Source: Paenibacillus sp. FSL H7-0326 (lineage in GTDB: Bacteria; Bacillota; Bacilli; Paenibacillales; Paenibacillaceae). Taken from it: a DNA stretch of 64,000 nt. This document shows positions 34,385 through 42,428 of the stretch, in pieces. Numbering within the stretch: the stretch's first letter is position 1; each line of letters opens with the position of its first letter. The notes below the pieces were generated by a model. The model ran no database searches. It had not been told where the DNA came from and saw only the letters and a program-made list of their open reading frames with translations. Both the position numbers and the translations under genes were made by a program. The stretch is taken from contig NZ_MPVN01000007.1 of assembly GCF_001955535.1 (NCBI RefSeq), positions 88,534-152,533 of the forward strand, written 5' to 3'.

Positions 34385-35746
34385 TCAACGGGTTCCTCCT
34401 GTCGATCCGGTTGCGATGCGGGTGTCGAGTCCGTACTGCGTTGGCAGTCCGAGGTGATCACGGAGGGTCCTTCCCTCGTAGCCGTCGTGGAAGAGGCCGC
34501 GTTCGCGCAGGATCGGGACGACGTGATCGACGAAGTCACCGATTCCGGTGTGGAAATCGTCGAAGTTCGTCACGAATCCGTCCGCTGCCCCGGCTTCAAA
34601 CCATTCCTGGAGATGGTCGGCAACTTGCTCGGCGGTGCCGGCCACGTAGGGATTGGGATCGAACACACCATGGGCGAGTATGTCACGTGGCGACCATCCT
34701 GCTTTGGCCAGCTCGACTGCGCGAACAGACCGTGCGTCGTTTGGATACGCGCGGACGGAAGCGAGCTGCGCCGCGGTAAGGGGCTCGTCGGGCAGTGTGA
34801 GTTCCTCGTGCAGACCGAGATAGGCGCTCAGGCGTGACAGCTGCCCATGGACATCTATCCGGTCATCTAGCGCGCGACGTGCGTTCAGGGCTTGGCGTTC
34901 AGTGTCGCCGACGGTGTAACCGACGAATGCGACGAACTTGATTTCCTCGGGGTCCCGTCCGGCCTGTGCTGCGGCCTGTTGCACAGTTTGACGTTCGGCT
35001 CGGCCTTCCTCGATGCTGGATGGCATTCCGATGACGACGTTGGCGTACATGCCGGCTGCTTGCAAGCCGTATCCGCTGCTGGCGGGCATCATGATGACCG
35101 GTTGGCCCTGCTCGGACGGCGGGACAGGAAGGGGTCCTCGTGCTCCGACGTGCTTGCCTTGTAGGTTGACCGGGCAGATGTGGGCCGGGTCGGCATACAT
35201 GCCGGCTTGGTCGGGCTGGCCCGCCTCATACCCCCAGCTTCCCCAGAGCGCCTGGACGACCTGCATCGTTTCGTGGAGACGCTCGTATTTGTTCTCCCGG
35301 AGCGGTAGTACCTTGCCGAAGTTCGCGAAGGCTTCGGGTTCGTAGCTCGGCACGGCGTTCCATCCGGCCCGGCCGCGGCTGATGACGTCGAGGACCTTGA
35401 GCTGACGGGCCAGCAGGTATGGCTCGGTAAAAGAGGTGGACGCCGTGCCCATCAGTCCGATTCGTTCGGTCGCCTGTGCCACCGCCGAGAGTGTAATGAT
35501 CGGGTCCAGATTGAACATGGAAGGTGCTGTGGACAGGTCTCCATTCAAGAAGAGACGGTCAGGCAGAAAGACAAACTGCAGTCCCCCTCGTTCCGCTGTC
35601 CGTGCCTGCTCCACCGTGGCATCGATGTTCGTGTAGGACCGAGGGTCCACGTGCGGCATCCGCCATGTGGCGGGGTGCGTACCAAAGTTGTTCCCCAGGG
35701 TCACGCCCAGGATCATGTGCTTGTTTTTCATATTTCTATTATTCAT
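34385..35746 (-). CDS. NtaA/SnaA/DszA-family monooxygenase 2, GC-rich and probably foreign
   Basis: A 453-residue FMN-dependent monooxygenase of the same family as its neighbours. Marks: FGTHPATWRMPHVDPRSYTNI near the start, VISRGRAGWNAVPSYEPEAFANFG, VPPSEQGQPVIMMPASSG, and VVPILRERGLFHDGYEGRTL with TQYG near the end. Its DNA is strongly GC-rich with G/C third positions, against AT-rich flanks, pointing to recent acquisition from a high-GC donor such as an actinomycete. Only the first codons and the upstream region (AGAAGG, 7 bases spacing) look native. Perfect inverted repeat TTACTA-GAAT-TAGTAA lies 16 bases before the start. Confidence 0.93.
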   Translation of the reverse strand: MNNRNMKNKHMILGVTLGNNFGTHPATWRMPHVDPRSYTNIDATVEQARTAERGGLQFVFLPDRLFLNGDLSTAPSMFNLDPIITLSAVAQATERIGLMGTASTSFTEPYLLARQLKVLDVISRGRAGWNAVPSYEPEAFANFGKVLPLRENKYERLHETMQVVQALWGSWGYEAGQPDQAGMYADPAHICPVNLQGKHVGARGPLPVPPSEQGQPVIMMPASSGYGLQAAGMYANVVIGMPSSIEEGRAERQTVQQAAAQAGRDPEEIKFVAFVGYTVGDTERQALNARRALDDRIDVHGQLSRLSAYLGLHEELTLPDEPLTAAQLASVRAYPNDARSVRAVELAKAGWSPRDILAHGVFDPNPYVAGTAEQVADHLQEWFEAGAADGFVTNFDDFHTGIGDFVDHVVPILRERGLFHDGYEGRTLRDHLGLPTQYGLDTRIATGSTGGTR

Positions 35747-35886
35747 TGATAAACCTTCTTTTTACTAGAATTAGTAAGAGAATGTTGTCACCTTAGTAAA
35801 ACAGACATAGCTGTAGTATTGCTAAATAGCCTTCTATACATCGCCCTGTCACTGAAGTGAAAACAACATGTCTTCCTCCTGTAAAA

Positions 35887-36036
35887 TCAATAAAATGATT
35901 GTATAGTTTCTTTAATAGTTAAAGATTCACCGTAAGATTCTCGGATAGATTTTAACATTACGACCATTGATTCCAACAAAAGCTGTACCTGCTCCAAAGC
36001 TTTTGGCTCAAATCGTTTAGGTATGTCTACTTTCAA
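35887..36036 (-). pseudogene. Short remnant frame between monooxygenase genes
   Basis: The minus strand has an open run of about 50 codons (VDIPKRFEPKALEQVQLLLE, then MLKSIRESYGESLTIKETIQ) ending at 35887, without a credible start. Gene-like in composition but not recognised; possibly the end of a deleted gene of the cluster. Confidence 0.4.
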
Positions 36037-36103
36037 AAACCTTCATACAAGCATACCCGTACGAAGACCGCCACGTTTATTAAGGATTGTGTGTCTAGAG
36101 CTA

Positions 36104-37108
36104 TTATGCTTTCATCAATTCAGCGAATAATGTATATCCTTTTAATCGCGTACGCTGATCTGCATAAAAATCCGCGACCATAATCTCGTCGATGAGTGCT
36201 GTACGTTCAAGTTCTTGAATTTGTGTCTTAACTTGCACGGGATTCCCAATAATAAAGCGCCCTTTATTTTGTTCACGGATGGCTAGTTCATCCGGAGTGA
36301 ATTCATAGTTAGCAGCTTCTTCCACCGATAATAGTTGCAGTTCCTCTGTTTTTGCACCCATATACATTTTCATCCAGCTAATCTCAGCGGGTAATGCCGC
36401 AAGCTTTGCCTCTTCCTCAGTGTCCGCCACGAAAATAAATTTCGATAAAATGCTATACGGCTTTTCTTCATGACCTTGCGCTTCAAAGCTATGTTTATAT
36501 TGCTTTAATAATTGAACGTCTTGACGAGGGTTTAATTGACCTGCAAAAGCAAATTTTAAACCAAATTTTGCCGCTAAGCTTAAGCCACCATCGGATGAGC
36601 CTAACATAAACATATTTGGCTTATACGGTGCACCAGGAATGTTTAGCTCTTGTAATGGATGACCTACTGGGAAGGATTTCGTTAAATGATAGATGATCTC
36701 TTGAATCTGATCAGCTGTATTTACCTCAATCATTTTCTCCCTCGTCATTTGGAGTGCAATTTTTGCTAAAAGGTCTGTACCAGATGCACGTCCCATGCCT
36801 AAATCCACACGATTTGGAAACGCTGCTTCTAATATTGCAAAATTTTCCGCCACTTTATAAGGGCTATAATTAGGCAACATAATGCCTCCTGCCCCGATGT
36901 TCATATTTTTCGTTAATGTACCTGCAAGCATCATTAATAAATCTGGTGCCATACTAAAAATTGTCGTTGCGTTGTGATGCTCTGTAAACCAGTAGCGCTT
37001 ATAGTCTAAAGAATCAGCTAATTCCAATGTTTCTTTTGTATTTTCTAGTGCTTGTTGCGGGGTTTCTCCCTTAAAAATATGCACGTAATCAAGTATTGAA
37101 TAGTTCAT
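36104..37108 (-). CDS. MsnO8-type luciferase-like (LLM) oxidoreductase
   Basis: A 334-residue flavin-dependent enzyme of the bacterial luciferase superfamily. Its opening (YSILDYVHIFKGETPQQALE), the FTEHHNATTIFSMAPDLLM block, GAGGIMLPNYSPYKVAENFA, and PNRVDLGMGRASGTD are the conserved sections of the MsnO8/YtmO-like group. It needs a reduced flavin supplier; the nitroreductase gene just upstream could provide it. The gene is in the same orientation as the monooxygenases and may share their transcript. Oxidation target unknown. Confidence 0.92.
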   Translation of the reverse strand: MNYSILDYVHIFKGETPQQALENTKETLELADSLDYKRYWFTEHHNATTIFSMAPDLLMMLAGTLTKNMNIGAGGIMLPNYSPYKVAENFAILEAAFPNRVDLGMGRASGTDLLAKIALQMTREKMIEVNTADQIQEIIYHLTKSFPVGHPLQELNIPGAPYKPNMFMLGSSDGGLSLAAKFGLKFAFAGQLNPRQDVQLLKQYKHSFEAQGHEEKPYSILSKFIFVADTEEEAKLAALPAEISWMKMYMGAKTEELQLLSVEEAANYEFTPDELAIREQNKGRFIIGNPVQVKTQIQELERTALIDEIMVADFYADQRTRLKGYTLFAELMKA

Positions 37109-37277
37109 ATCGTCTTCTCCTGTTTAACGGCCTTTAGTTAATTTAATAATTTGGCTATTTCTCTTAATTTTTTTCTGCATAATGTTACGGTATAAAAGCT
37201 AAATCTAAATTTCCTCTTAACGTATCTGCCTGATAATCAATTTTAAAAAACCACGTTTCTGTAAAATTATATATGAA

Positions 37278-38018
37278 TTATTTTCTTGCAAAGCCTTGTT
37301 TATTTAAATACTCAAGCATGAAGGGTTGTTTACTTCTTTCAAGATGATTTTCGATATGATCTTTCCATCCCTTTACTCTCTTCACTGTGAAAGGCGCGCT
37401 GACAGGACGATCTTGATAATACTCACGCATTTGTTGATCATAAGCTGCTAATTTTTCTTCATCGAGTGGCTGGTACTGATTATCGAACATGACCATCGAT
37501 TGAGGCAAACGTGGTTTTAGTCCAGGTTTCTCTCCAGCTGGATGGCCTATACACAGACCAACTAAAGGAACCACATACTTTGGTAAATTTAATAACTCAG
37601 CTAATTCTGCTATATTAAGTCTTACTCCACCGATATATACACCACCGAGTCCCATTGATTCAGCTGCAGTTAACGCATTTTGAGCCATTAGCCCAGCATC
37701 GAATGAACCGATTAAAAGAAATTCAATGTAGTCAAGGTCAACATTCGGGGCAATTTGATGATTCCGGTTAAAATCTGCACAAAAAATCCAAAACTCTGCT
37801 GCTTCTTCAATATAAGGCTGATAGCCAGATAGCTGCATGACTTTTTTTCGAAGATCTGGATCTGTAATTCTAATGATGGAAACGGCCTGTAGAAGGCTGA
37901 AAGACGAAGTTTGATTAGCTGCCTTAAAGATTGCCTCCACTTGTTCCTCTTCCAGTGGTTGATTCGTATAAGAACGAATGGATGTATGATTATGAAGCAT
38001 TTCAACGGTACTATTCAT
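37278..38018 (-). CDS. NADPH-dependent FMN nitroreductase / flavin reductase (NfsA/FRP type)
   Basis: A 246-residue nitroreductase-fold protein. It starts with the HTSIRSYTNQPLEEEQVEAI block (flavin phosphate contacts) and contains AAQSMGLGGVYIGG-like sequence (TAAESMGLGGVYIGGVRLN) and VPLVGLCIGHPAGEKPGLKPR, typical of the NfsA/FRP subgroup that uses NADPH. Such enzymes reduce FMN, nitro-compounds or quinones. Set between an LLM oxidoreductase and an NtaA-type monooxygenase, a role as the FMNH2 donor of those two-component systems is plausible. GAGAGG precedes the ATG; the monooxygenase stop is 24 bases upstream. Confidence 0.92.
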   Translation of the reverse strand: MNSTVEMLHNHTSIRSYTNQPLEEEQVEAIFKAANQTSSFSLLQAVSIIRITDPDLRKKVMQLSGYQPYIEEAAEFWIFCADFNRNHQIAPNVDLDYIEFLLIGSFDAGLMAQNALTAAESMGLGGVYIGGVRLNIAELAELLNLPKYVVPLVGLCIGHPAGEKPGLKPRLPQSMVMFDNQYQPLDEEKLAAYDQQMREYYQDRPVSAPFTVKRVKGWKDHIENHLERSKQPFMLEYLNKQGFARK

Positions 38019-38042
38019 TTAATCCTCTCCTCTATTATTATA

Positions 38043-39377
38043 TTAGTATTCCAATCTTCCGTATTGAAAAGGAACTCCCATATTTTCACGCAGTGTTTTT
38101 CCTTCGTATTCTCTGTGAAACAAACCGCGTTCTTGCAAAATTGGAACAACCAGGTTCACAAAATCAGCAACTCCATCATAGGCTATATCCGGAACAACGG
38201 AGAAGCCATCACATGCACCCGCCAAAAACCATTCTTCTAAGAAGTCAGCAACTTGTACGGGGGTACCCGCAACTACCGGGTGATAGTTGATAACCCCATG
38301 AGCAAGAACATCTCGAATAGATAGTCCTTGTCTTAGCCGCTGTAAAGCGATCTCAGAACGTGGATCCATTGGATTGGCATATGCTTTTTTCAACAAGTCT
38401 TCCGGTAAAGGTTGATCAATATCTATCGAATTCACCGAAAGTGGTAAACCAACCATGGAACCAAGGTAGCTTACCCTGCTCGGAATCTCGTGAGGATTAA
38501 AACTCATAAGCTGTCTTCGCCGTTCTAAAGCTTCTTCTTCGGTTGAACCTATGGAAAACATAAAACCTGCATACATCTTAATGTCATCAGGATTTCGGCC
38601 AAAACGGACAGCACTTTCTCGAAGCGCTTGCCTGTGTTCACGAGCAGATTCTATATCATAAGGATTTGCATATACACCAGACGCGTACCTCCCCGCCAAT
38701 TCCAATCCTTCATTCCCTCCACCTGCTTGAAAAATAACGGGCTGACCTTGTTCAGAAGGGGGGATTGGCAAAGGACCACGCGATGCATAATACTCCCCTT
38801 TAAGATTTATAGGTTTAATTTTGTCCATGTCAGCAAATTGTCCGTCTTCTACATCTAACGTCCACGCGTCTTGTTCCCAACTTCCCCACAATGCTTGGAC
38901 AATTTGGATCGATTCATGAGCCATGTTATATCGTTCTTTCCGACTGGCAACCTGAGCACCAAAATTCGCTGCAGCTGCTGGATTAGATGTGGTGACCGCA
39001 TTCCATCCTACACGTCCATGACTTATAACATCCAGTGCTTTGAATTGACGTGCTATATTATATGGATAATTAAATGTAGTTGAGAGCGTAGCAACAAGCC
39101 CAATATATTTCGTTTCCCTGGCTACAGCCATCAGTGCTAACAAAGGATCCATAGGGAAACTAGGGGTTTGAGAGCCTAAATTACCGTCTAATACAGGAGT
39201 ATCCGCGATGAAGATCATATGGAATTTTCCTTTTTCGGCTAATTTAGCTCGTTCCACATAAGCATCCGTATTCGTGTAAGCTGCTGGATCAGTGCCGGGC
39301 ATTCTCCAAGCACTGAATTCACTTCCGTATCCCGAAACCATTTGTAGCGCTAGTTGCATTTCATTTCCTTTATACAT
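38043..39377 (-). CDS. NtaA/SnaA/DszA-family monooxygenase 3
   Basis: A 444-residue FMN-dependent monooxygenase. The start at 39377 (MYKGNEMQLALQ) has AAGGA about 10 bases upstream; a longer in-frame start at 39416 is in poor context. Family blocks: GSEFSAWRMPGTDPAAYTN, VISHGRVGWNAVTTSNPAAAANFG, PPSEQGQPVIFQAGGGNEG, VVPILQERGLFHREYEGKTL. It is the first gene of the set that continues into the nitroreductase 24 bases later. Two TTAGCATGCTAA palindromes lie between it and the MarR gene, in promoter position. Confidence 0.94.
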   Translation of the reverse strand: MYKGNEMQLALQMVSGYGSEFSAWRMPGTDPAAYTNTDAYVERAKLAEKGKFHMIFIADTPVLDGNLGSQTPSFPMDPLLALMAVARETKYIGLVATLSTTFNYPYNIARQFKALDVISHGRVGWNAVTTSNPAAAANFGAQVASRKERYNMAHESIQIVQALWGSWEQDAWTLDVEDGQFADMDKIKPINLKGEYYASRGPLPIPPSEQGQPVIFQAGGGNEGLELAGRYASGVYANPYDIESAREHRQALRESAVRFGRNPDDIKMYAGFMFSIGSTEEEALERRRQLMSFNPHEIPSRVSYLGSMVGLPLSVNSIDIDQPLPEDLLKKAYANPMDPRSEIALQRLRQGLSIRDVLAHGVINYHPVVAGTPVQVADFLEEWFLAGACDGFSVVPDIAYDGVADFVNLVVPILQERGLFHREYEGKTLRENMGVPFQYGRLEY

Positions 39378-39500
39378 GTTTCTTTTTTCCTTAATTTTAA
39401 ATAGACATATGAACAAAAAATCTAATGAATTAATTAAACAGGCAGTCTTACATCGTTAACAGACTAAGTATAATTACTGTTTATTCCGATTGATTTAATT

Positions 39501-39541
39501 TATTTAGCATGCTAAATAAATGAGTTTAGTTAGCATGCTAA
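39501..39541. promoter_or_regulatory. Two MarR-type palindromes before monooxygenase 3
   Basis: TATTTAGCATGCTAAATA (39501-39518, perfect 18-base palindrome) and TTAGCATGCTAA (39530-39541, perfect) are 29 bases apart centre to centre, near three helical turns. They lie between the MarR stop and the monooxygenase start, where a repressor would cover the promoter. Confidence 0.75.
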
Positions 39542-39561
39542 GTATGATCATAGGAGAAAAC

Positions 39562-39987
39562 TTAGACTAAGTTACTCTCCATTTGCTTCAAAAGCCGCCT
39601 TAATAATAAGCGATCTTCCGGTGAAATTAACTGCAGTAATTTTTCTTGCTGCTCTTTCCATTTGGATTCAACCGGTTTCTCTAATTCTCTGCCTTTGTCT
39701 GTTAGAAAAATCCTCATAACCCTTGCATCATGTTCATCACGTTTACGGTATATAAACCCATTATGCTCTAGTGACTTAACCATGTTTGTTACCGTAGGCG
39801 GTTCGCATTTTAAATGTTCACATAATTGCATTTGTGTTACTCCATCTCCTAACCACAAACGAGAAAGCAAATTATCTTGACCTACATAAAGGTTAAGTTC
39901 CCTCAGTGATTCGCTATAATCTCGACGCATTTGGGATGAAACTCTATTTAACGACTGACGAATATCACAGTCCACTGTATCTGTCAT
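39562..39987 (-). CDS. MarR-family repressor of the monooxygenase cluster
   Basis: A 141-residue MarR protein: winged helix at about 45-100 (LGDGVTQMQLCEHLKCEPPT, then VTNMVKSLEHNGFIYRKRDE and the wing DARVMRIFLTDKG). It is upstream of and codirectional with monooxygenase 3. A large palindrome with the same TTAG-N4-CTAA core lies 24 bases before its start, arguing for autorepression, and the same core recurs at two monooxygenase promoters. Inducer unknown; MarR proteins usually respond to aromatic or oxidising compounds. Confidence 0.92.
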   Translation of the reverse strand: MTDTVDCDIRQSLNRVSSQMRRDYSESLRELNLYVGQDNLLSRLWLGDGVTQMQLCEHLKCEPPTVTNMVKSLEHNGFIYRKRDEHDARVMRIFLTDKGRELEKPVESKWKEQQEKLLQLISPEDRLLLRRLLKQMESNLV

Positions 39988-40010
39988 GAATACATCTCCT
40001 CAGCAGTCAA

Positions 40011-40042
40011 ACCGTAATATTTAGCCCACTAAATATTACGGT
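40011..40042. promoter_or_regulatory. Perfect 14-bp inverted repeat before the marR gene
   Basis: ACCGTAATATTTAG - CCCA - CTAAATATTACGGT is a perfect inverted repeat, centred about 40 bases before the MarR start. Its centre TTAG-CCCA-CTAA shares the outer bases of the TTAG-CATG-CTAA sites at the monooxygenase promoters. Confidence 0.8.
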
Positions 40043-40195
40043 GATATCTTAGTGTCAACAGGGGTCAATTACCTTAACTCGACAAAGGAATCTGATGGGT
40101 TCATCGTGATATTATAATTATCTGTTACATCGGAGGCAGATCTTCACATTCCCCTGCCCGTTAGAATTCCTGTAATACGAATATTTGGAGTTTGA

Positions 40196-40273
40196 ATAAA
40201 AAAGAGCGCCTCGTTAAGATGGGGTTACGCACGAGGTCATTGCCTCAAAAAGCCCATCTAGAGGTCGCTCTAT
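40196..40273 (+). other. Left-end hairpin region of an IS110-type element
   Basis: AGAGCGCCTCGTTAAGATGGG and CCCATCTAGAGGTCGCTCT pair across about 30 bases (stem blocks AGATGGG/CCCATCT and AGAGCG/CGCTCT) immediately before the recombinase start. IS110 elements carry a structured non-coding end that encodes their bridge RNA; this region sits in that position. The RNA role is inferred from family knowledge. Confidence 0.45.
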
Positions 40274-40274
40274 C

Positions 40275-40950
40275 ATGAAATTTAAAGCACAAGACAAACA
40301 AAATCAACTCATTGAAAACATTACCGTTCATCATTTAGTGGTGGCGTAGATATCGCTCAAGAGACCCCTGTAGCCAGGGCCGTCAGCTATCGTGGGATTG
40401 CTCTAGGGAATCTGCTCCCATTTGGAAATCACCGTGAAGGCCTCGAGCTTTTCAAACGTTGGATCCAGAACTTGCTTAAAACCCACAAACTGAGCAAAAT
40501 TTGCACGCTGGCTCACCGATCAAGGTTTAGAAGCTGTTCTAGTTAATCCTCATCTTGTCAAAAAGAACAAGGAAAACCGAGATGATTCGCCCTCTAAAAG
40601 CGATCAGAAAGATGCGCTCGTTATTGCGGACATGATTAAAAATGGGTACTATTCCCCTGTTCGTTTTCATTCCGAGACTTACGAAGAACTACGTATTCTC
40701 ATGGCTAATCGAGAAACCGTTACCTAGCGCCTCAACAGTGCCGTCAACCAGATTCATCGCTGGGTAGACATTTTTCTTTCCTGAGTTACGGCAGGTTTTT
40801 TAAGATCCTTACCTGCACCAGTGCAATTGCCACACTCAGACTCTTCCCGTTACCGAGTGAGATCGGTCAGTTAACTACGGATCAAGTTCTTGCTGGCTGG
40901 AAGCAATATGTGATACGGATTTTGATTTTTCTCCATGCCCTATATAAATC
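40275..40950 (+). pseudogene. IS110-family transposase, degenerate copy 1
   Basis: Starts MKFKAQDKQNQLIENITVHH, then the RuvC-like catalytic start GVDIAQET after a frameshift, FGNHREGLELFKRW, PHLVKKNKENRDDSPSKSDQ with KDALVIADMIKNG, and RLNSAVNQIHRWVDIFFP. At least three frameshifts or stops and an internal deletion (the EPTGHYW block is missing between KLSKI and LTDQGLEAV) are present, and the C-terminal serine domain is lost. Inactive. Confidence 0.85.
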
Positions 40951-41091
40951 ATTGAATTTTTGGAGATTGCTTCAATTAAGGCCAGAAGGCTATATTCACT
41001 CTTCTCTAACATGTACAAATTATCAGTAATAATGGGCAACTTCTCTAGATTTCTTTTGCGTTAGAGAAAGTAGGATTTCAAGGTATTCTTG

Positions 41092-41589
41092 TTACATCAA
41101 AAGCCGATCAGTAAAACAACTGCTGTAGATTTGCTCCATGTCTATACTTGAACTCTGAAGATGAGTTGCAAACACAGATCGCTTATCCTCTAAAGCCTCT
41201 AAGGCATACACCTCTTCAGGATACCATTTAAAGAAAGTAGATTCTTTACGTTGAAAAAATTGCCTCGTATCATATATTTCATCAAATGATTTGGGGTGAC
41301 TTTTCATTTGTTCTCTAAGACAATGGTAATACAAATATTTATTATCGTCGTTTCCCAGTTCGACAACAATATTCTTATTGTCATGGGAGTAGTAAACATG
41401 AGCTGTCAATTGATCGTCTCCCATATATTTGTCACGACGCTCTCTAACTCTTATATTATACAACTCTTTGATTTCATGTTCTTTTTTAGGAAGAAAATCT
41501 CCAAATATATCTTCTATGTTATTTAGATAAACCATACATTTAGATTTATTTTTAAAGGATATTCGGAAAATATGGTTGAAACCAACCAC
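41092..41589 (-). CDS. Hypothetical protein (165 residues)
   Basis: A soluble, charged protein (for example NNIEDIFGDFLPKKEHEIKE, LTAHVYYSHDNKNIVVELGN, KSTFFKWYPEEVYALEALED-like blocks). The start is uncertain: a GTG at 41589 or an ATG at 41535, neither with a good ribosome binding site. It may be the truncated remainder of a longer gene damaged when the IS110 copy landed nearby. No family recognised. Confidence 0.45.
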   Translation of the reverse strand: MVGFNHIFRISFKNKSKCMVYLNNIEDIFGDFLPKKEHEIKELYNIRVRERRDKYMGDDQLTAHVYYSHDNKNIVVELGNDDNKYLYYHCLREQMKSHPKSFDEIYDTRQFFQRKESTFFKWYPEEVYALEALEDKRSVFATHLQSSSIDMEQIYSSCFTDRLLM

Positions 41590-41702
41590 TTACATACCAA
41601 GTTGAAATCGGAATACTGTTGAATCATCTTAGTATTAATATTATAATTATCCGGGTATGTGGTAATGGATGAATTCCGTTAATGTATGGGGGATATAACT
41701 TA

Positions 41703-42317
41703 ATGAACGACAAAATAGAAGACCGCAGTGATGGCTTAGAGCCTCGTGATAACAAGGTTCGTTTCGTGCGCGCGGACGCAAAACGCAACATTAATGCTTT
41801 GCTCCAGTCCGCGATGACTGTGTTCGAGTCTTCGGGAGTAGACGCTCCGGTTCGAGAGATTGCGCAGAAGGCCGGCGTCGGCGTGGGCACTGTTTACCGC
41901 CATTTTCCACAGCGCTCGGACCTGATCGAGGCTGTCTTCCGTCAGGAGATCGATGCTTGCGCATATGCTGCGGGAGATTTAGCCTCTAAATATGAACCCG
42001 TTGAGGCACTAGAGCGATGGATGCAGCGTTACTTGGACTTCATAGCAACTAAACGCGGACTTGCGGCGGCTCTACATTCAAACGATCCGGCATACGAGAC
42101 TTTGCCTGTCTGCTTTGTAAAGGAACTAAGTCCGGCACTAAAGTCCTTGCTTGAAACAGCGACAGCTGCCGGTGAGGTACGTGCCGATGTCGAACCAGAC
42201 GAATTGCTGTGGGCGGTCGCGAGCCTCTGTACGGCGGTACATGACGGAGATACTGTGCATGCGCAACATATTGTTGCACTGCTCGTGGATGGGTTGCGCT
42301 ACCGCGCGAACCGCTAA
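41703..42317 (+). CDS. TetR-family repressor, probably of the adjacent hydrolase
   Basis: A 204-residue TetR protein; the ATG at 41703 follows GGGGG at 11 bases. The helix-turn-helix reads FESSGVDAPVREIAQKAGVG then VGTVYRHFPQRSDLIEAVF. The C-terminal ligand domain ends LLVDGLRYRANR and resembles actinobacterial members, and the DNA is clearly GC-richer than the flanks, suggesting transfer together with the convergent hydrolase gene. Operators with an AACGGAA core lie at the hydrolase promoter, and a half-site (TTCCGTT) is just before this gene. Confidence 0.9.
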   Translation: MNDKIEDRSDGLEPRDNKVRFVRADAKRNINALLQSAMTVFESSGVDAPVREIAQKAGVGVGTVYRHFPQRSDLIEAVFRQEIDACAYAAGDLASKYEPVEALERWMQRYLDFIATKRGLAAALHSNDPAYETLPVCFVKELSPALKSLLETATAAGEVRADVEPDELLWAVASLCTAVHDGDTVHAQHIVALLVDGLRYRANR

Positions 42318-42371
42318 CGCCTCGTTAAGTGGACGGAGGTTGTCTCCGTCGAATCGATAAGAAATACACAA

Positions 42372-42410
42372 TGCGCTCCATCACCGGTTCGACGCCGGTG
42401 AGGGAGCGCA
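42372..42410. terminator. Bidirectional terminator between tetR and hydrolase
   Basis: TGCGCTCCATCACCGG / CCGGTGAGGGAGCGCA with a 7-base loop: a strong 16-bp stem with one mismatch between the two convergent genes. Confidence 0.78.
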
Positions 42411-42428
42411 CTTTGCATTTCTTAGAGC

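Noticed and set aside
34351..35345. Several open frames on the plus strand across the GC-rich monooxygenase
   Set aside because: High GC content removes stop codons in all frames; the minus-strand frame alone has a clear family match.
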